Shown here: positions 36,752 to 49,344 of the stretch, one piece after another | Numbering within the stretch: the first letter of the stretch is position 1 | How the letters are laid out: each line of letters begins with the position of its first letter | From: Silurus meridionalis | Lineage: Eukaryota; Chordata; Actinopteri; Siluriformes; Siluridae | DNA: 64,000 nt | Direction of reading: 5' to 3' | Assembly (NCBI RefSeq): GCF_014805685.1 | Contig: NC_060892.1 | Coordinates: forward strand, 24,292,560-24,356,559 | Position numbers and translations under genes: made by a program | The notes under the pieces: generated by a model | Databases searched by the model: none | What the model was told of the DNA's origin: nothing | Seen by the model: the letters and a program-made list of their open reading frames with translations, nothing else

Positions 36752-37375
36752 GAAGGAAGTAGGGATGCGGTGTCTCCTGAATAAGCAGATGTTTGGGCAG
36801 CGGGGATGGGGTGGGGGGGTGATGACTAACAAGTACATAATGGAACGGGGCAATAGAGCACAAGCAACTTTTTACATTTTTTTCATTTCATTCGTGATTC
36901 ATATTTCAGCGTACATCACGTAGGGATTTTCTGCGTTATATATATGAGAGGTATGTCATTTTATACGCATTTTAAAGAGTAAAGGTATCAGTTAGATTTC
37001 CTAGAAGGTTACGACCATTCGTATACGATACTTTTTTTTTTGCGAAACAACTTGTCTATAGTACAGAAAGAAGTTCTTTATCGAGATAACACGTACCGTC
37101 GCCGTCATCCTCGCCTTCATGCTCGTCTCCTCGGAAACAGATCGTCTTTCTGAAGCCCGATTTATTACGTTCCCATGCTTTATGTCCTTGTTTTTATTTG
37201 AATCAAAATTTCACTTGAATGTAAATTTGGTGCTACCAATGTACACTCAGGCTACATACAAAAGCAAATTTGTTATTGTGCCTTCTATTTTTGTTTGGTT
37301 TTTTAATGTGTACAATTTTCTACGTTATAAACGTTTTTGAAATTAATCCTGGGGATGGCTGTAGAGGGAGTTTTC

Positions 37376-37381
37376 AATAAA
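37376..37381 (+). terminator. Poly(A) signal of col6a1
   Basis: AATAAA about 625 bases after the TGA at 36749-36751, with GT-rich DNA following within 100 bases. The interval between holds A/T-rich 3' UTR-like sequence and no coding frame. Confidence 0.55.
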
Positions 37382-37389
37382 GAATTCTT

Positions 37390-39170
37390 CACCCACTAAA
37401 CCTGTGTCTTGTTTAACAATGGGGAAGTAGTCAAACCCTAGTGGGGGGGTCAACACTTTTTTTCCCTCGCCTTTATCAGAGTTTGTGTATGTTTGTTTCT
37501 CCGGTTCTCCAGAACATCCCAACAAGTCTTTCCAACATTCTTTCTCATAGTTTTTACTTTTGTATCTGTTGTTGCTGGATTCCTTTGTTTATCAGTAGAA
37601 CATCACTCAGAAGTCGCAAACTCATGTTCCATGTTGTTCGATACAAGGGAGAAAAGGTCCTTACCGAGATCACTGTGAGGTTCATAGACAACAGAAGGTG
37701 CTCCTGGGTTTCTTGGTGCACAATGCAGTGATTCTTTCAATAAAATCCAGCGTATGTCCTATAGGATAGTGGACATCCAAACATGGTACAACCATGAATC
37801 CATAATATTGACCACTGCAGACACTGTCCAGTGTGTGCCAGGAGGAATACCACATCTCCATGAATTTTATAAAAAGTGAAGCCAGATCATCTTTACCCAG
37901 GGTATTTTTTTTTAAGATTATACCTTTCAAGTTTTTTCGTTCCTCTCTTCCAGTAATCTTGAAATGACGGTAAAGGGATGCTTTCCCTCTTAGAGCCCAG
38001 TTTGGCGATTATGGTCTTGGTCAAAAACTCCTTATGCTTTGAAAGAACTGGATTTGACAGTTCTCGACAGGGGACACTTTTTATGAGCTAAACAGATGAA
38101 AAGTAAAACGAGCAGCTAAGGGTTGATTCGATTAACTCTGGTGAAGAATTGGCAACCCTGCCCTTTTTGGCACTTTTGCAGTGTAAGGGTTTGTACAAGG
38201 TCCAGCATGGTAGTGTGTATATACGAGTGTGTATAATGAGTTGTTCCAGGATGAGGTCAAAACTGTGACAAATTCTGAAACCCTATCCAGATGTGACTCA
38301 CTGCAATTAGGACTGAAATGGTGTTGGTTTTTTTTTTGTTTTCTGTTTTTTAAATTTGGGTCAGAGCATTCTACTCTAAACGAGCCTTTGAGCGACATAA
38401 CAAAACGGCACAAATGAGGAATTATCTGCCTCATTGTGTACACTTTGGCAGCTCTATGAAACTGTGGAAATGATTCCTCTGAATGGCTGCAAAAAGATTT
38501 GTGTTGCGTAAAAAAAAATACACTGATCATGCTACATTTTCCATTCAGTTGACTTCCTTTCATATTTATGTAGAAACAAGCTCAATGGTCTTCAACATCA
38601 TGGGGTGACCTCTTTAGAAAATCTAAGATTTCCATAATCAAGAATCATCCCATTTTAAAGAACACAGCTGCCTGCCACATTTTACCACTGGCCCCACGAT
38701 ATCAAGTTTCTGCCCATTTTCAAATTTTGTAGGTCTAATATGACCATAGCTTCAGGCTTCATCAGAGCTCTCAGAGGATGGACGTTCCCCAGGCAAACTG
38801 TGTGGGCGTCGCAGTCTTCATTCGCATGCAGAGAAAACCCACAGCCCGAAGTACAGGGCCGAATGTCTCCGAGTTGATTTGGGATTGGTTGGATCGCAAT
38901 ACGGAAAAGTCTTAGTAAACTAAACAGTAGCTAATTTGGAGAGTTTCTACAGCAACCATGGAAAAGTTAGTAAAAACCCAAGAGATCCCAAGAGGAAAGT
39001 AATGTACTTCGGAAGCACACACAAATGACGAGACTCAATAGCTTAACTATAGATATTGAAAATATTTGTAAAAATGTACACATGGCATACATATATACAA
39101 ATTAAACATGTCATATACTATATCTATAGCTATACAGTATGAGTAAAAGTAGCTACAGTTGCATATTGTG
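37390..39170. other. Intergenic stretch after col6a1, nothing recognised
   Basis: A/T-rich DNA. Open frames of 60-143 codons (for example on the minus strand at 38132-38563) have no recognisable domain and no supporting splice context. Confidence 0.35.
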
Positions 39171-39214
39171 GTTTAGAGTTGCATGTACATTTCATGAATA
39201 AAACTAATTCCACA

Positions 39215-39575
39215 TTTAATAACCTCCACTCTTCTGGGAAGATGTTCCACTAAATTTTGCTTGTGGAGATTTGTGATCATTTAGCCACAAGAGCATTAGT
39301 AGTGAAAAAAAGTGAGGTGAGGAGACCTGGGGTGCAGTCAGCATTCCAATTTGTCCAATAGGGTTGAGGTCAGAGCTCTATAGCAGGCTATTTGAGAGCT
39401 ACATCTTCCAACCCATGTAAGATGTTTGCTTTGTGTACAATAGCATGGTCATGAGGGAACAATTTTGGGTCTCCTAGTTCAAAGAATGCTACTGCATCTA
39501 AAGACGTAATATACAATTGTGTGCCTCCAGCTTAGGAGACTTTGAGAAGGAACCACATATGGTGTACTATTGTGC
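39215..39575 (-). mobile_element. Tc1-derived miniature element, copy 9
   Basis: This is a long minus-orientation copy: AACCTCCACTCTTCTGGGAA, then AGGAGACCTGGGGTGCAGTC, then AATAGGGTTGAGGTCAGAGC, then CAATTGTGTGCCTCCAGC. Confidence 0.7.
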
Positions 39576-39599
39576 ACTTTTTAATTTCAGTTTGTTTTA

Positions 39600-41285
39600 C
39601 TAACACGATACAAAACCTTTGTCTTTATTTCGAACGTCTATTTGGTTGAACATAACCTGGAACTGTGCCTTTCTTTTGAAAAACATGAGCAAGCATTATG
39701 CAATTCTACATCCACACACAATTCTACAGAAGGCTTGTAAGACTGTAGTTATTCTGTGGATCTTGGGGTCTTGCTGGTGTGGGAGTGGTTTAGGAAGAGG
39801 TGGAGGTCTGGCAGAACATACTAGGCTAACAATTCCCAGCTGCCGTGTCTCCAAGCAACAAGATCCCAACATCTGCAAAAATCGTCTACAGAAGGACTTA
39901 AGGGATGATGGATGAAAGTAACCTTGAAAAAATGCTTTTGCTGAACTGCAAAAAAAGAAAAGAAAAGAAAAGAACATTGGAGGAAGAGAAAACCACACAC
40001 AAAAAAAGTTTTTGACCAGAAATAAAGATTAAAAAAAAAAACGGTTATTGTTTGGTTTATTTTTTTAACGTACTGAAGTGGGAGTGAGAAAATATAGGGG
40101 AGCAATAAAAAATCTTAAGAGAGGAAGGATGAACTTTTACATGAGGCCACCACACAATGTGTTCCAAATGTGCTAATCATTTATAACTAGGGAGAGCTGG
40201 AAATGGTCAGGGTTTTGCAAAGAAAAAAAAAACATGTTCAGGTTCGATGTAGTAAACAGCAATTTTGGAAAATGTGAGTCATGTATTAAGCACTGAATGT
40301 TGGCTGGCCACCAGGAAACAGGAGCAAGATGAAGAACTACACATTTGTCTAAATGTATGTGCTGATTATGTGTGTATCCCGTTTTCCTGATTTATTTGGA
40401 TTTATTAGATTTTTCATATTTTGCATCCTGTCAATCGGAGCATTATTTCCCTCAGTCAGCAAATTTGCACTCAGCAAACTCCTGTGTTTCCTCTGGCCAG
40501 TACCCCAAGTGACGCCCACCCAATCATAACACCACAGCTTGTTTGCATCAAAAGGGTGACTCAGTGGAAGTACCCAGTCACCCATTAATACTTGACTTTT
40601 AATAGCAAGACTCTTTTAAACTTCAGATGAGACATTCTTTCCCACTGACTCCAAAGCTCAGTTCTTTTTTAAATAAACCTACTGTTTAGTCCTCAGAGAT
40701 GAAGCTGTCTCAAATTAGAAAACAAAAAGGAAATGGTTATGCAATCGTCAATGCTGGACGCCGTGATATTGAATCACGCCGTATCATGAAGAAATGACAG
40801 TGCACTTCTAAAAGGGTACGAATGCGAATCATTCAGATTGAGCACATTTATGCATCCTAAACAAATACTGTAAATGGAGTATTATTTATTTTTCTTATTT
40901 ATTTATTTATATGTACCATTTGCCAGATCCAGATTAAGTGTGTGTGCTGAAGTAAAACCAAAAAAAAAATCACCAAAGCATAAGGTTGTACTTAAATGTG
41001 CAAGAACAGCTGTTAAAGAAGCTTCCAAGGAGAGTTTTTCAGGTTGCCAAGGTTATAATCCCAAACTGTTCAATATATAATGGATTTTTCTTTTCAAGAG
41101 AAACAAGTGGTGCACAGTGGTGCACACACCAATGGACTGAGTCATGTGATCACTGACCACTTACACCTGAATTACATTTCCTATTGATTGTGTTCACTTG
41201 TATACAGCTTTACTTTTCAGAACGTTCTTTGCTGTGTCTTTCCTGTTGTTTGTTCATGTTCTTGCATAAGTTTAGATTTGTGTTA
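39600..41285. other. Intergenic stretch, nothing recognised
   Basis: A/T-rich DNA with A-runs at 39950-40050. No gene, RNA or named repeat is recognised. Confidence 0.35.
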
Positions 41286-41289
41286 ACAT

Positions 41290-41632
41290 GCTGGAACACC
41301 TGACTTTTCCAGCCATTTGTGGATCTCCCCTAAACCACAAAGTTGGAGGCGTACAATTGTGTGTCTTTTCCCTTCGCTTGAACTAAGAGACCTAGATCTG
41401 TTTCAGCATGACGATGCCCCTGTGCAAAAAGTGAAATCCATACAGATATGGTTTACATGGTTTGGAAGATCTTGAGTGGCTGCTAAAGAGTCCTGACCTC
41501 AACCCTATGGAACACCTTTGGGATGAATGGGAATACTGCACCACATGACTCCTCACTTCACCTCCATCTCTACCTGACTTTACTTACACCCTTGTGTCTA
41601 AATGAGGGCAAACTTCCACAAGCACAGGTCAC
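41290..41632 (+). mobile_element. Tc1-derived miniature element, copy 10
   Basis: Plus-orientation landmarks: CACCTGACTTTTCCAGCCAT, AACTAAGAGACCTAGATC, AGCATGACGATGCCCCTGTG, TCCTGACCTCAACCCTATGG, AACACCTTTGGGATGAATGG. The old SPDLNPMEHLWDE coding block is still readable. Confidence 0.7.
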
Positions 41633-41831
41633 TTTTCACTTTCTCTCACTCTCATTGTTATTTACATCTTACTAAATAGCCAAGCAACTACAAACATTAC
41701 AATGCTTTAGCTTCACTAATAAGATCTGTTACCAAATGATTTGTGACCGTGTCCATTGATCTCTCACTCCGTGCACATGTTTCCAGCTAAAATTGATTAC
41801 TTCTAGTTATTTGGAAACAATCCTTTTAGCA

Positions 41832-42520
41832 GTGGCGGGTCGTCAGGGCCAGCAAAGCCTTCTCTGCTGGCCAAAACAGAAATCAGAAGCACTGACCTAC
41901 ATTTACAGCCTAAATTCAATATTTGTTCCATGAAATTGTATAAATTTATTCCCAACAGTTTTTTACTCTTCATTTCATAGCGTTTCTCTCAGCTGCACTG
42001 CTTCCAAAACGTGTATGTGGATGTTAGAGTTTTTGTCCAATCTAATCTGCCCAGAGGCTTCAGAATCAGTAGTGCTGGCCGATGTATTTTAGACTATATT
42101 AGCAACGGGTCTGTTTCTTTAACCAATCAGATTTCAAAGTCACCTCAGCTAGCTGGCCCAGAATAGCGTCAGCATTTTTCCATCCTCTAAATGGTTGGTC
42201 AGAGCAAAACTTTTACAACCAAGTTCGACTAGCTAGCAAAACACGTCTGTAGCGCTCTGCAGACATTAATACATCAGAGTTAGACTTTTTTTATGCCCAT
42301 AATGGCTGACGGAGGAAGAGAAATTGATTTGGTCTCGGACGTACTTAAAAATACATTTTCAAGAAAAGCTAGACATCCTGAGAAGAGGTCGGCTAACCCC
42401 GAAGCTAGCTAGTTTGTCACAGCCTGGGAAAGGGTTTGTTTACCACTTCAAGACCAGTGCCTATGAGCAGTACCACTGACTTACAGCCTCTGAGGAGCGG
42501 TGCAAATTATGTGAGTATGC
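41832..42520 (+). mobile_element. hAT-like transposon 5' part with transposase start
   Basis: The left end begins CAGTGGCGGGTCGTCAGGGC, in the style of hAT termini. From 42302 a frame reads MADGGREIDLVSDVLKNTF and on to KRSANPEAS before a stop. It continues, broken, into a CHSLGKGLFTTSRPVP-like and then SEERCKLCE-like region that resembles the TTF-type zinc finger start of hAT transposases. The 3' portion is absent here. Confidence 0.45.
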
Positions 42521-42884
42521 ATTATGAGTACGCATCTCTGGTGAGTAGGTTGTATCTTATTGAAATTTTTAATGTTTTTGTCATGTTATTAGACAAATAT
42601 TGATTCTGAACTGATGTAGGTGCACAGATGAGGTTGTAGTGTAGAGGTCTGGAGTCTTAACTGGGTTTCTTGCTTTAGGTGAATGGTATTTACCCTCCAT
42701 ATGTGAAATGCCATGCGTTGTTATTTTGTGTATTTGTAGTATTGATTTTTTCTATAATTGCAACATGATAGTGGTGGTATTAAGAGGTGGATTAAGTCGG
42801 GTACGTCCCCAATGAGGCCCAGGTACCAAATACACGGCCCCCCACTGCCTTATAGTTGATGTGCATAAAAATCCCATTTTTATG

Positions 42885-43080
42885 TGTACAGTGCCTTTAA
42901 CAATGGACCTTGTTGTAAAGCAGCTTTAGATAAAGCAGTTATAAAAGAGTGTATAAGGTTGTTCCTTATAATTAGGTTTGTTCCCTAATGAGTGAGCGTG
43001 TGGCAAGGAAAAAACTACCTGAGAGTTGGCGTGAGAAAGAAACATTGAGAGGAGCCAGATTCAAAAAGGGAACCCAAGCT
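42885..43080 (-). mobile_element. L2-like LINE 3' UTR fragment
   Basis: Contains GTAAAGCAGCTTTAGATAAAG, then GTGTGGCAAGGAAAAAACTA, then AACATTGAGAGGAGCCAGA. These are complements of the L2-type tail shared with 46745 and 58168. Confidence 0.6.
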
Positions 43081-43262
43081 TACATTACATTTGCAGAGTT
43101 TGGCAGAAGCCCTTATTCAGAGCGATTTACAATTTCACAGCTGAGCTTTTGGGAGTTAAGGGCCTTTCTCAAGAGCCCAGAAATGGCAGCTTGGTGGTGC
43201 TGGGATTTAAACTCACGACCTTCAGAATCCGACATCTTAACCCCTGAGCTTCGGTCAAAATG
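43078..43262 (-). repeat. tRNA-type SINE, minus orientation
   Basis: Reads TTTGGCAGAAGCCCTTATTC, then GGGCCTTTCTCAAGAGCCC, then GGTGCTGGGATTTAAACTC, which is the complement of a SINE body and B box. It is joined directly to the LINE tail on its left. Confidence 0.6.
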
Positions 43263-43821
43263 AAGCGAACCAAAAGAAAGGCCAGTGGTGATGTTAGATG
43301 TTCGAGCTGGCGATCGGGTGATGATAAACTTCTACTCGTTTATCCTCAGTGAAATCAAAAAAGAAGGATGACATCAATGCTTATCATCCCTGTGAATTTT
43401 CATGTAGCATGACAGCCATATTTAAAAAAAAGAAATATAAAATAAAAAGCGAAAAATCTAATAAAATTTGAATTGAGAAGAAAAATCAACAGTAACAATT
43501 AAAACACTGGTCCCATTAATAGAAACATTCCACAACTTTAGTTTTTTTTGTTAGCAGGTAAAAATATTAGCTTAACCTAGCTTAATGTAGCATGGGGCAT
43601 CCCCATTTCCTAGCACCGAATGTCCCTTCATTACAGTTAATCATTGTGAAGGTGTGGCAAATAAATGCAACATGTAGTCCTGAGCCAATGTAGTAGACTG
43701 TTGATATTAATAACAATCCAGAAATGTTACTAGCGGTTTAGCCATGCCTATAAAGTCTTTAATAATCATTTGCTGGACATACAAGCTGTCCTGTGTGGTG
43801 TATATATACAGCAGGTTAACA

Positions 43822-44005
43822 CATGACCACAGTATTTTCAGGACTTTCCAACCATATGTGGTTCCTTCCCATACTGTTCCCACAAACTCAATTGTATAAA
43901 ATGTCTTTGGATGCTATAGTATAAAACTTTCCCTCCACTTCAAGTAGGAGACCCAAACCTGTTTCCTTTTGCACAAAGTCACATTGAGGTTTATTTAGGT
44001 TGTAC
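43822..44005 (+). mobile_element. Tc1-derived miniature element, copy 11 (5' half)
   Basis: GACTTTCCAACCATATGTGG, then CACAAACTCAATTGTATAAA, then AGGAGACCCAAACCTGTTTC. The right half is missing. Confidence 0.65.
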
Positions 44006-44757
44006 ATACTATAAATGCTAACATGTGATCATAGCATTTTAAAAATAAAACATTGTATTACTGCTCATTACCCAAATAGCTGGTTACAAAGTGAAAATCA
44101 CACAAAAGTGTATTTCAATGTATGTACAACAAATGATTACACAGATTGTTCCAGTCAGCATTTTTCACAACCCAATCTGCTCTCAAAGCACATTTTCAAG
44201 TGTTTTTTTGTGTATTTGTTGTTTTTTGGTTTAAAAAAACCTTCTGGTGTTGGTAACTAACACACATACTGTACATTGGTACTTGGTCCTTGAGAGATTT
44301 TTCCTCCATTGTTCCTACCAGATCTGCTCCAGGTTCTTCAGATGATTGCTTGTTTGCAGTTTTTCAAACAACGCCACAGATTTCCGATGGGATTCAGAGC
44401 TAGACTTGGCTGATCTGGATCTAGCTGGCTTGGCTACAATACAACATTCACTGTTTGACTGGTTTTAAACTGATGCCACATTTCCTTGGTTTTGTAAACT
44501 TTTTTGTAAGTTTTTTGACAGATTTAATGAGTTTTCTAAGGAGACTGAAGTAGGATTATTCTCTTATTACCACCCTTTTTTGTCTATTTTTTTCTATCCA
44601 TTTCCCTTTTTATATTGACAAAGTTTTAAACATCTCTGGGGCAGTGGTGAAAAGTATTTGAGTAATTGTAGCTGTCTTTTTCTTGTGCTGATTTATCTTG
44701 GAGGTGATTGTTTCTACTCTTTCTCTATTGAGCCAAGCACAATATGAAATGTGGATG

Positions 44758-44885
44758 CACTATATAGATAAACATTTGTGAACACCTGATTTTCAGATTG
44801 GTATGTGCTTTTTGAACATCCCAGTCCACCTTTACTCCCCATTTGCTGTTTTCATAACCTCTACTCTGGTGAGAAGATTTTGATG
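44758..44885 (-). mobile_element. Tc1-derived miniature element, copy 12 (end fragment)
   Basis: The terminus CACTATATAGATAAACATTT is followed by TGTGCTTTTTGAACATCCCA and CCCCATTTGCTGTTTTCAT, the complement of the family's right end. Confidence 0.6.
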
Positions 44886-44899
44886 CTTCTCAAATGCTT

Positions 44900-46740
44900 T
44901 TTAACCCAGATCAATATATGATATCCGGATCCTTCATAATGCAAAAGGTAGATTAGCATTTGGTATAGAAATGAATATAAAAACTTACTGTAATGTTGAA
45001 CTATGCACATGTTATTTTTAAGTGTTTGGAGTTGATAGTATACATTCTGTTAAACACTGGAAAGCCGTATTCGGGAAATGTATCTTTCGCCAATGCTTAT
45101 ACTTTGTGTGTGTTTAAATAAGGCTGGTCATCGTTCTGGGTGGGATTGTAGTCTGTAGCAGGATAGGGAAAGTGTAGTCATACCTCAGGAATGAGTCATT
45201 CAGGGTTTAGGAACAGAACAGTAACACCCCCCACCCCCCTCTCTCTCTTTTTCCTGCTCTTTCCTTTCCTCTTTCTCTCTCACTCCTTTTAAAGCAAATC
45301 CATCCCTTTTTGAGGAAAACCATAAATACACCGCAAGCTACCAGGCTTGGCGATGCTCCATCGACAGTCAAAGCTTCAATGCTTTTCAATGCTTTTCATA
45401 AACTAGTAAAAAACATGAACAGTAGATGGTATCCCCTTTTCAGCAGAATACTTTCATCCGTTAGCCGATCATGTTTGGCAGCATCTTGATGAATGAGGTT
45501 TGTACACTTGCCCAGTGTGTTGGAACGGCAGGTATGAAGAGTTCTGAGATGATGTTATATCATCCAAAGAGTAACATCAAGAGAAAATCCGAAACCCAAC
45601 CCACTCATCTCAATGTTCTTGAAAACCACAACCACACAGCTGTTCGAAGCAAAGTCTGTCCCTCAAAGCTATGCTTAAAAACCCTCAAAATTGCATGTAA
45701 ACAACAACTCCGTTCTGTACATCCCATGTGTTTCACCACACACAGTCTGTTTGAAGGTGTAAGGAAGGAAAAGTGGGGGTTAAATACACATTTCTATCAC
45801 TGAACACTTTGTAATTAGAATTGTTTGAGAGACTGGATGGGTAGAGAGAACTGAGTCACTGTATAAAAGTCTTTGTGGACAGGGAGGAGGGGGTGTATTG
45901 AAGTGTTTGATTTCTACTTGATGTATTGCTTGTGTATGTTATCTACTGCCTTCTGGTTGCCACAGTTATAAGCCCTGTCCATCCCTGTTCAAATTTTTTG
46001 GCATCCCCACCTGCATTTTGTTTAAAGCCTACTAAAACAACTTGAGCAGAGTGTACTTAATGACCACAATCTGCTCCACAGCTCACAGCTTGTCCGTGTA
46101 GGTCTTCAGGCCATAGCTCATTGCGATGGTGTACCGTATAAGGCAATGTCATTTACGCAGTGTAATAAACATGCTATAGGGGGGAGAGCTACATAAACCA
46201 GGGCGCATGTGTATGTATATATACATATTCTCCGGCTTGGCTTTGCGCAATATATCATGTAACCTCCTCGGTCTCTGTGGATGAGATTGTAATGAGTGCC
46301 AGACTCCTCTGTGCTCTTATGTAAGACATGATTAGAAGAGGTCCAGCTGAGACCTGGAGTTCTTCATTCCCAGAGTTCTTCATTCCCAGAGTATTATAAA
46401 TGTTAATATGGTAGTGTCTAGTATTTTTAATAACTTTTAGGTGACATATGGAGCACAGCAAAAAGGGAATAAATACTTTTCTAGACAAAAGGCATCATAG
46501 AAATGTTAATAAAGTTGTAAAATTAAAAAAAGCATTAAAAAAGCATTTACACATCTTCAGCTGTGGCTTTATATTTGCCAGACACTTTCCTGGAAACACT
46601 GAGTAATGCAAGAGAATTTAGCACAGATGGGATGCCAGATAATTGCATGGCACACACAAATTCTACACTATATTTTATGCTCATTGATATTGATATTTGG
46701 TGGAGAGAAAAAACTAGTTCAAGTTCATTTCTAATTCTAC
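44900..46740. other. Intergenic stretch, no gene recognised
   Basis: Includes a pyrimidine-rich tract at 45228-45290 and a 16-base unit repeated in tandem at 46360-46393. The plus-strand frame 45471-45803 (110 codons) has no recognisable domain. Confidence 0.35.
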
Positions 46741-47634
46741 AATGAGCAGCCTGGGGTGACTGTGGCAAGGAAAAACTCCCTTAGATGTTATGAGGAAGAA
46801 ACCTTGAGAGGAACCAGACTCAAAAAGGGAACCCATCCTCATTTGGGTGATATCAAGAGTGTAAAGTCTTAAAACAATACAAAACACAGGAGTGTGAGAA
46901 CTACCATGAGCACAGGAGTGTGTTCGAATGTGAGTAACGTCCAGGACCTACTCATAAAATAGCTCAACATTTAAGATCAATCATAGATCCAAAACCAGCT
47001 TCTTCATGCCAAAGCCTATAATAATTAGAAGCGGTCCAATTCCAAACTCTACATGAGGTGGAATCCAAATAGCGTTGATGGTTTGAGGGTCGACAATCTT
47101 CACACAACTGGAGCTGGCGCAACCTCAGGATGCCTCAGGATGGGTAAAGAAAGAGAAGCAGTGGAGAGGAATTAGCGTAGCTGCTGTTCATGATATTAAC
47201 AACACAAGTTGATAATGTGCATGCGATCAGATGTTCTGGAGCACATGGTTATGATGTGATGTGTGTTATGTGTAGAACTCGCTAAAAAGATACATCTTCA
47301 ATCTGCACTTAAACTGGAAGAGTGTGTCTGAGCTCCGAACACTGTCAGGAAGACTATTCCAAAGTTTAAGAGCTAAATGTGAAAAACTCAACCGCCTTTA
47401 GTGGACTTTGCTATTCTAGGAACTACTAGCAGTCCAGAATTTTGAGATCTCAAAGAACGTGATGGATTGTAGCATGTTAGAAGATTGGATAGATACATGG
47501 GAGCCGAACCATTTAGGGTTTTGTAAGTAAATAGAAATAGTTTGTAGTTGATGAAAAGCAGTGGTCTTAGAACAGAACCTTGTGGCACCCCATATTTTAT
47601 TTGCATTAGCCTGGATAGTTTTCCATTTTTTTTC

Positions 47635-47822
47635 TTTCTTTCAGGCTTCTCCCATTAGGGGTCGCCACAGCGGATCGTGATCATGATCCGCATGTTCGAT
47701 TTGGCACACGTTTTTCCGCTGGATGCCCTTCCTAACGCAACCCTCCCCATTTATCCGGGCTTGGGACCGGCAATGAGTGCACTGGCTTGTGCAACCCTAA
47801 TGGCTGGGGTTGGTTCTGGATA
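47635..47822 (-). repeat. SINE-like element with RTE-type tail, nested in the LINE
   Basis: GGCTTCTCCCATTAGGGGTC followed by GCCACAGCGG is the complement of the RTE-type tail also seen in the related form at 56480. It continues with CGCTGGATGCCCTTCCTAAC and CATTTATCCGGGCTTGGGAC. It splits the coding remains of the surrounding LINE. Confidence 0.6.
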
Positions 47823-48117
47823 GTTCTCCATTTAAATCTACAAAATGGTAACGATCAGACATGGATTTAAACCATCTTAATGCCTGTCCCTGAATGCTGA
47901 TGTAATTCTGTAAAAGATCTAGGAGAAGATCATGATCTATAGTGTCGAATGCAGCACTAAGATCTAGCAAAAACTAACAGAGAGATGTAGCCTTGGTCTG
48001 AAGCTAAAAACAGGTCATTTGTGATTTTAACTAGAGCAGTTTCTGTGCTATAATGGAGCCTGAAACCTGACTGAAACTTTTCAAAGCTATTGTTTTCTTG
48101 TAAGAAGGAACTGTAAG

Positions 48118-48290
48118 TGTCCTCGCCACACAAAGTGCAAACAGTGCAAAGACAACACAAGACAGTGTAAGACAAATACACAAAACACAAAACACAAAAT
48201 AGCGCCGCCAGTAATCCTGTTGTATATTGCACACTGTGGTGTGTAAAAGACGTAAAGTGAACATTGTCAGTAACAAAAAATGTAAACAAA
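48118..48290 (-). mobile_element. 3' tail of a second LINE, nested
   Basis: The complement of this stretch matches the tail of the LINE in col6a1 intron 25: blocks such as ACACAAGACAGTGTAAGAC and AATAGCGCCGCCAGTAA are shared. It lies between two pieces of the L2-like reverse transcriptase, so it inserted after that LINE. Confidence 0.65.
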
Positions 48291-49067
48291 AAGTGGTGCT
48301 TAAGACATGGATGTGTGAAGTGAGTACGAGTGTTTGTTGAGTTCAGGTTGTACAGATCATTCACACAGTTGTGTGTAACATTTCCTTCAGTAGTTTAGTT
48401 GGAATGGGTTCTAACAGACATGTTGTTGATCTGGCTTTAGTAATAACATCATGCAGCTCTTCCTGTCCTATACATGTAAAGCATTGTAATTGTAATTGTG
48501 GACATTTAGGTGAGACTGGATCAAGAGATAATCTTAGAGGTTGGACCTCCACAATTGTTTCTAATACTTTCAATCTTTTCAGTGAAGAAATTCATAAAGT
48601 CCTCACCACTAAACTGTGATGGGAAATTTCTTTCAGATATCTGATTTGTAGTTAATTTGACCACTGAACTAGACCCTGGGATTGTTTTGGTTGCTTTCTA
48701 TGAGACACCTCAACAGTTTTTAAAGGAAAAAACAACCCTGTAACATGCCGTCTGCATTTGTATTTAGATAACAGAGTATTTTAGCAATTTTATTTACCAA
48801 AATGGCACCACTGTGGTTTTGTTTTACATGCAACAGCAATTGAAACAGATAACGATTTCTCTGTAGTATGACACAATCCCAGCTGCTTCAGAAACTTGTA
48901 TGTTTGGCAAATTCTTAACGATGTCTCTCGGGAAATGCTCTTAAAATGAAGTGTTTCCGTGAGTCACTCTAATTGAAACAGGGCACGGTTGTGATGTTCT
49001 GTGAAAATAGGAACCCGGAGAAGTTCTGAAATCAGCAGCACTGCAACTCATTTGTTGTTTTCATCTA

Positions 49068-49340
49068 TTAAGCAGTACTGCGTAGAAGTTCTGCAATGGT
49101 TGTCCATGGATTGGAGGTCAACACCTTAAATACTTGAATCCTCAAACCATTCCTGAGCAGTGTGTTCAGTGTGAATAAAAGTATTAACTTGCTTAAAGAG
49201 GACACTGCCATTCGGGGGTTGAGGTAGGTGGTACGTGTCGATGTAACATCCAAATGAATGCCAGTACCCACAGTTTTCCTGCAAGAACATTCCCCAAAGC
49301 ATCACACTGCCTCTGCAGAGCCTCTTTCTTCCCATAGTGC
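49068..49340 (-). mobile_element. Tc1-like transposase remnant, third family
   Basis: Minus-strand frames read RGSVMLWGMFLQENCGYW, then PPNGSVLFKQVNTFIHTEHTAQEWFEDS, then VLTSNPWT. These correspond to the Tc1 order GSVMLWG, VLFQQDNAP, AQEWFE. The frame changes at least twice. Confidence 0.6.
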
Positions 49341-49344
49341 ATCC

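Larger units (their letters stand above)
46745..48620 (-). mobile_element. Decayed L2-like LINE with nested insertions
   Basis: Read on the minus strand from 48620: EELHDVITKARSTTC, LLEPIPTKLLKEML (48361-48573), then NNSFEKFQSGFRLHYSTETA and ITNDLFLASDQGYISLLV (47970-48115). Next comes a shifted SAAFDTIDHDLLL block (about 47870-47960), then GVPQGSVL (47560-47600), then LLVVPRIAKSTKGG (47388 on) and a 3' UTR to about 46745. The YxDD part between GVPQGSVL and FTYKTLNG is deleted. Two foreign pieces interrupt it: 48118-48290 and 47635-47822. Confidence 0.7.

Noticed and set aside
45471..45803. 110-codon plus-strand frame in the intergenic region
   Set aside because: No domain, no signal peptide, no splice or poly(A) context, and base composition like the surroundings.
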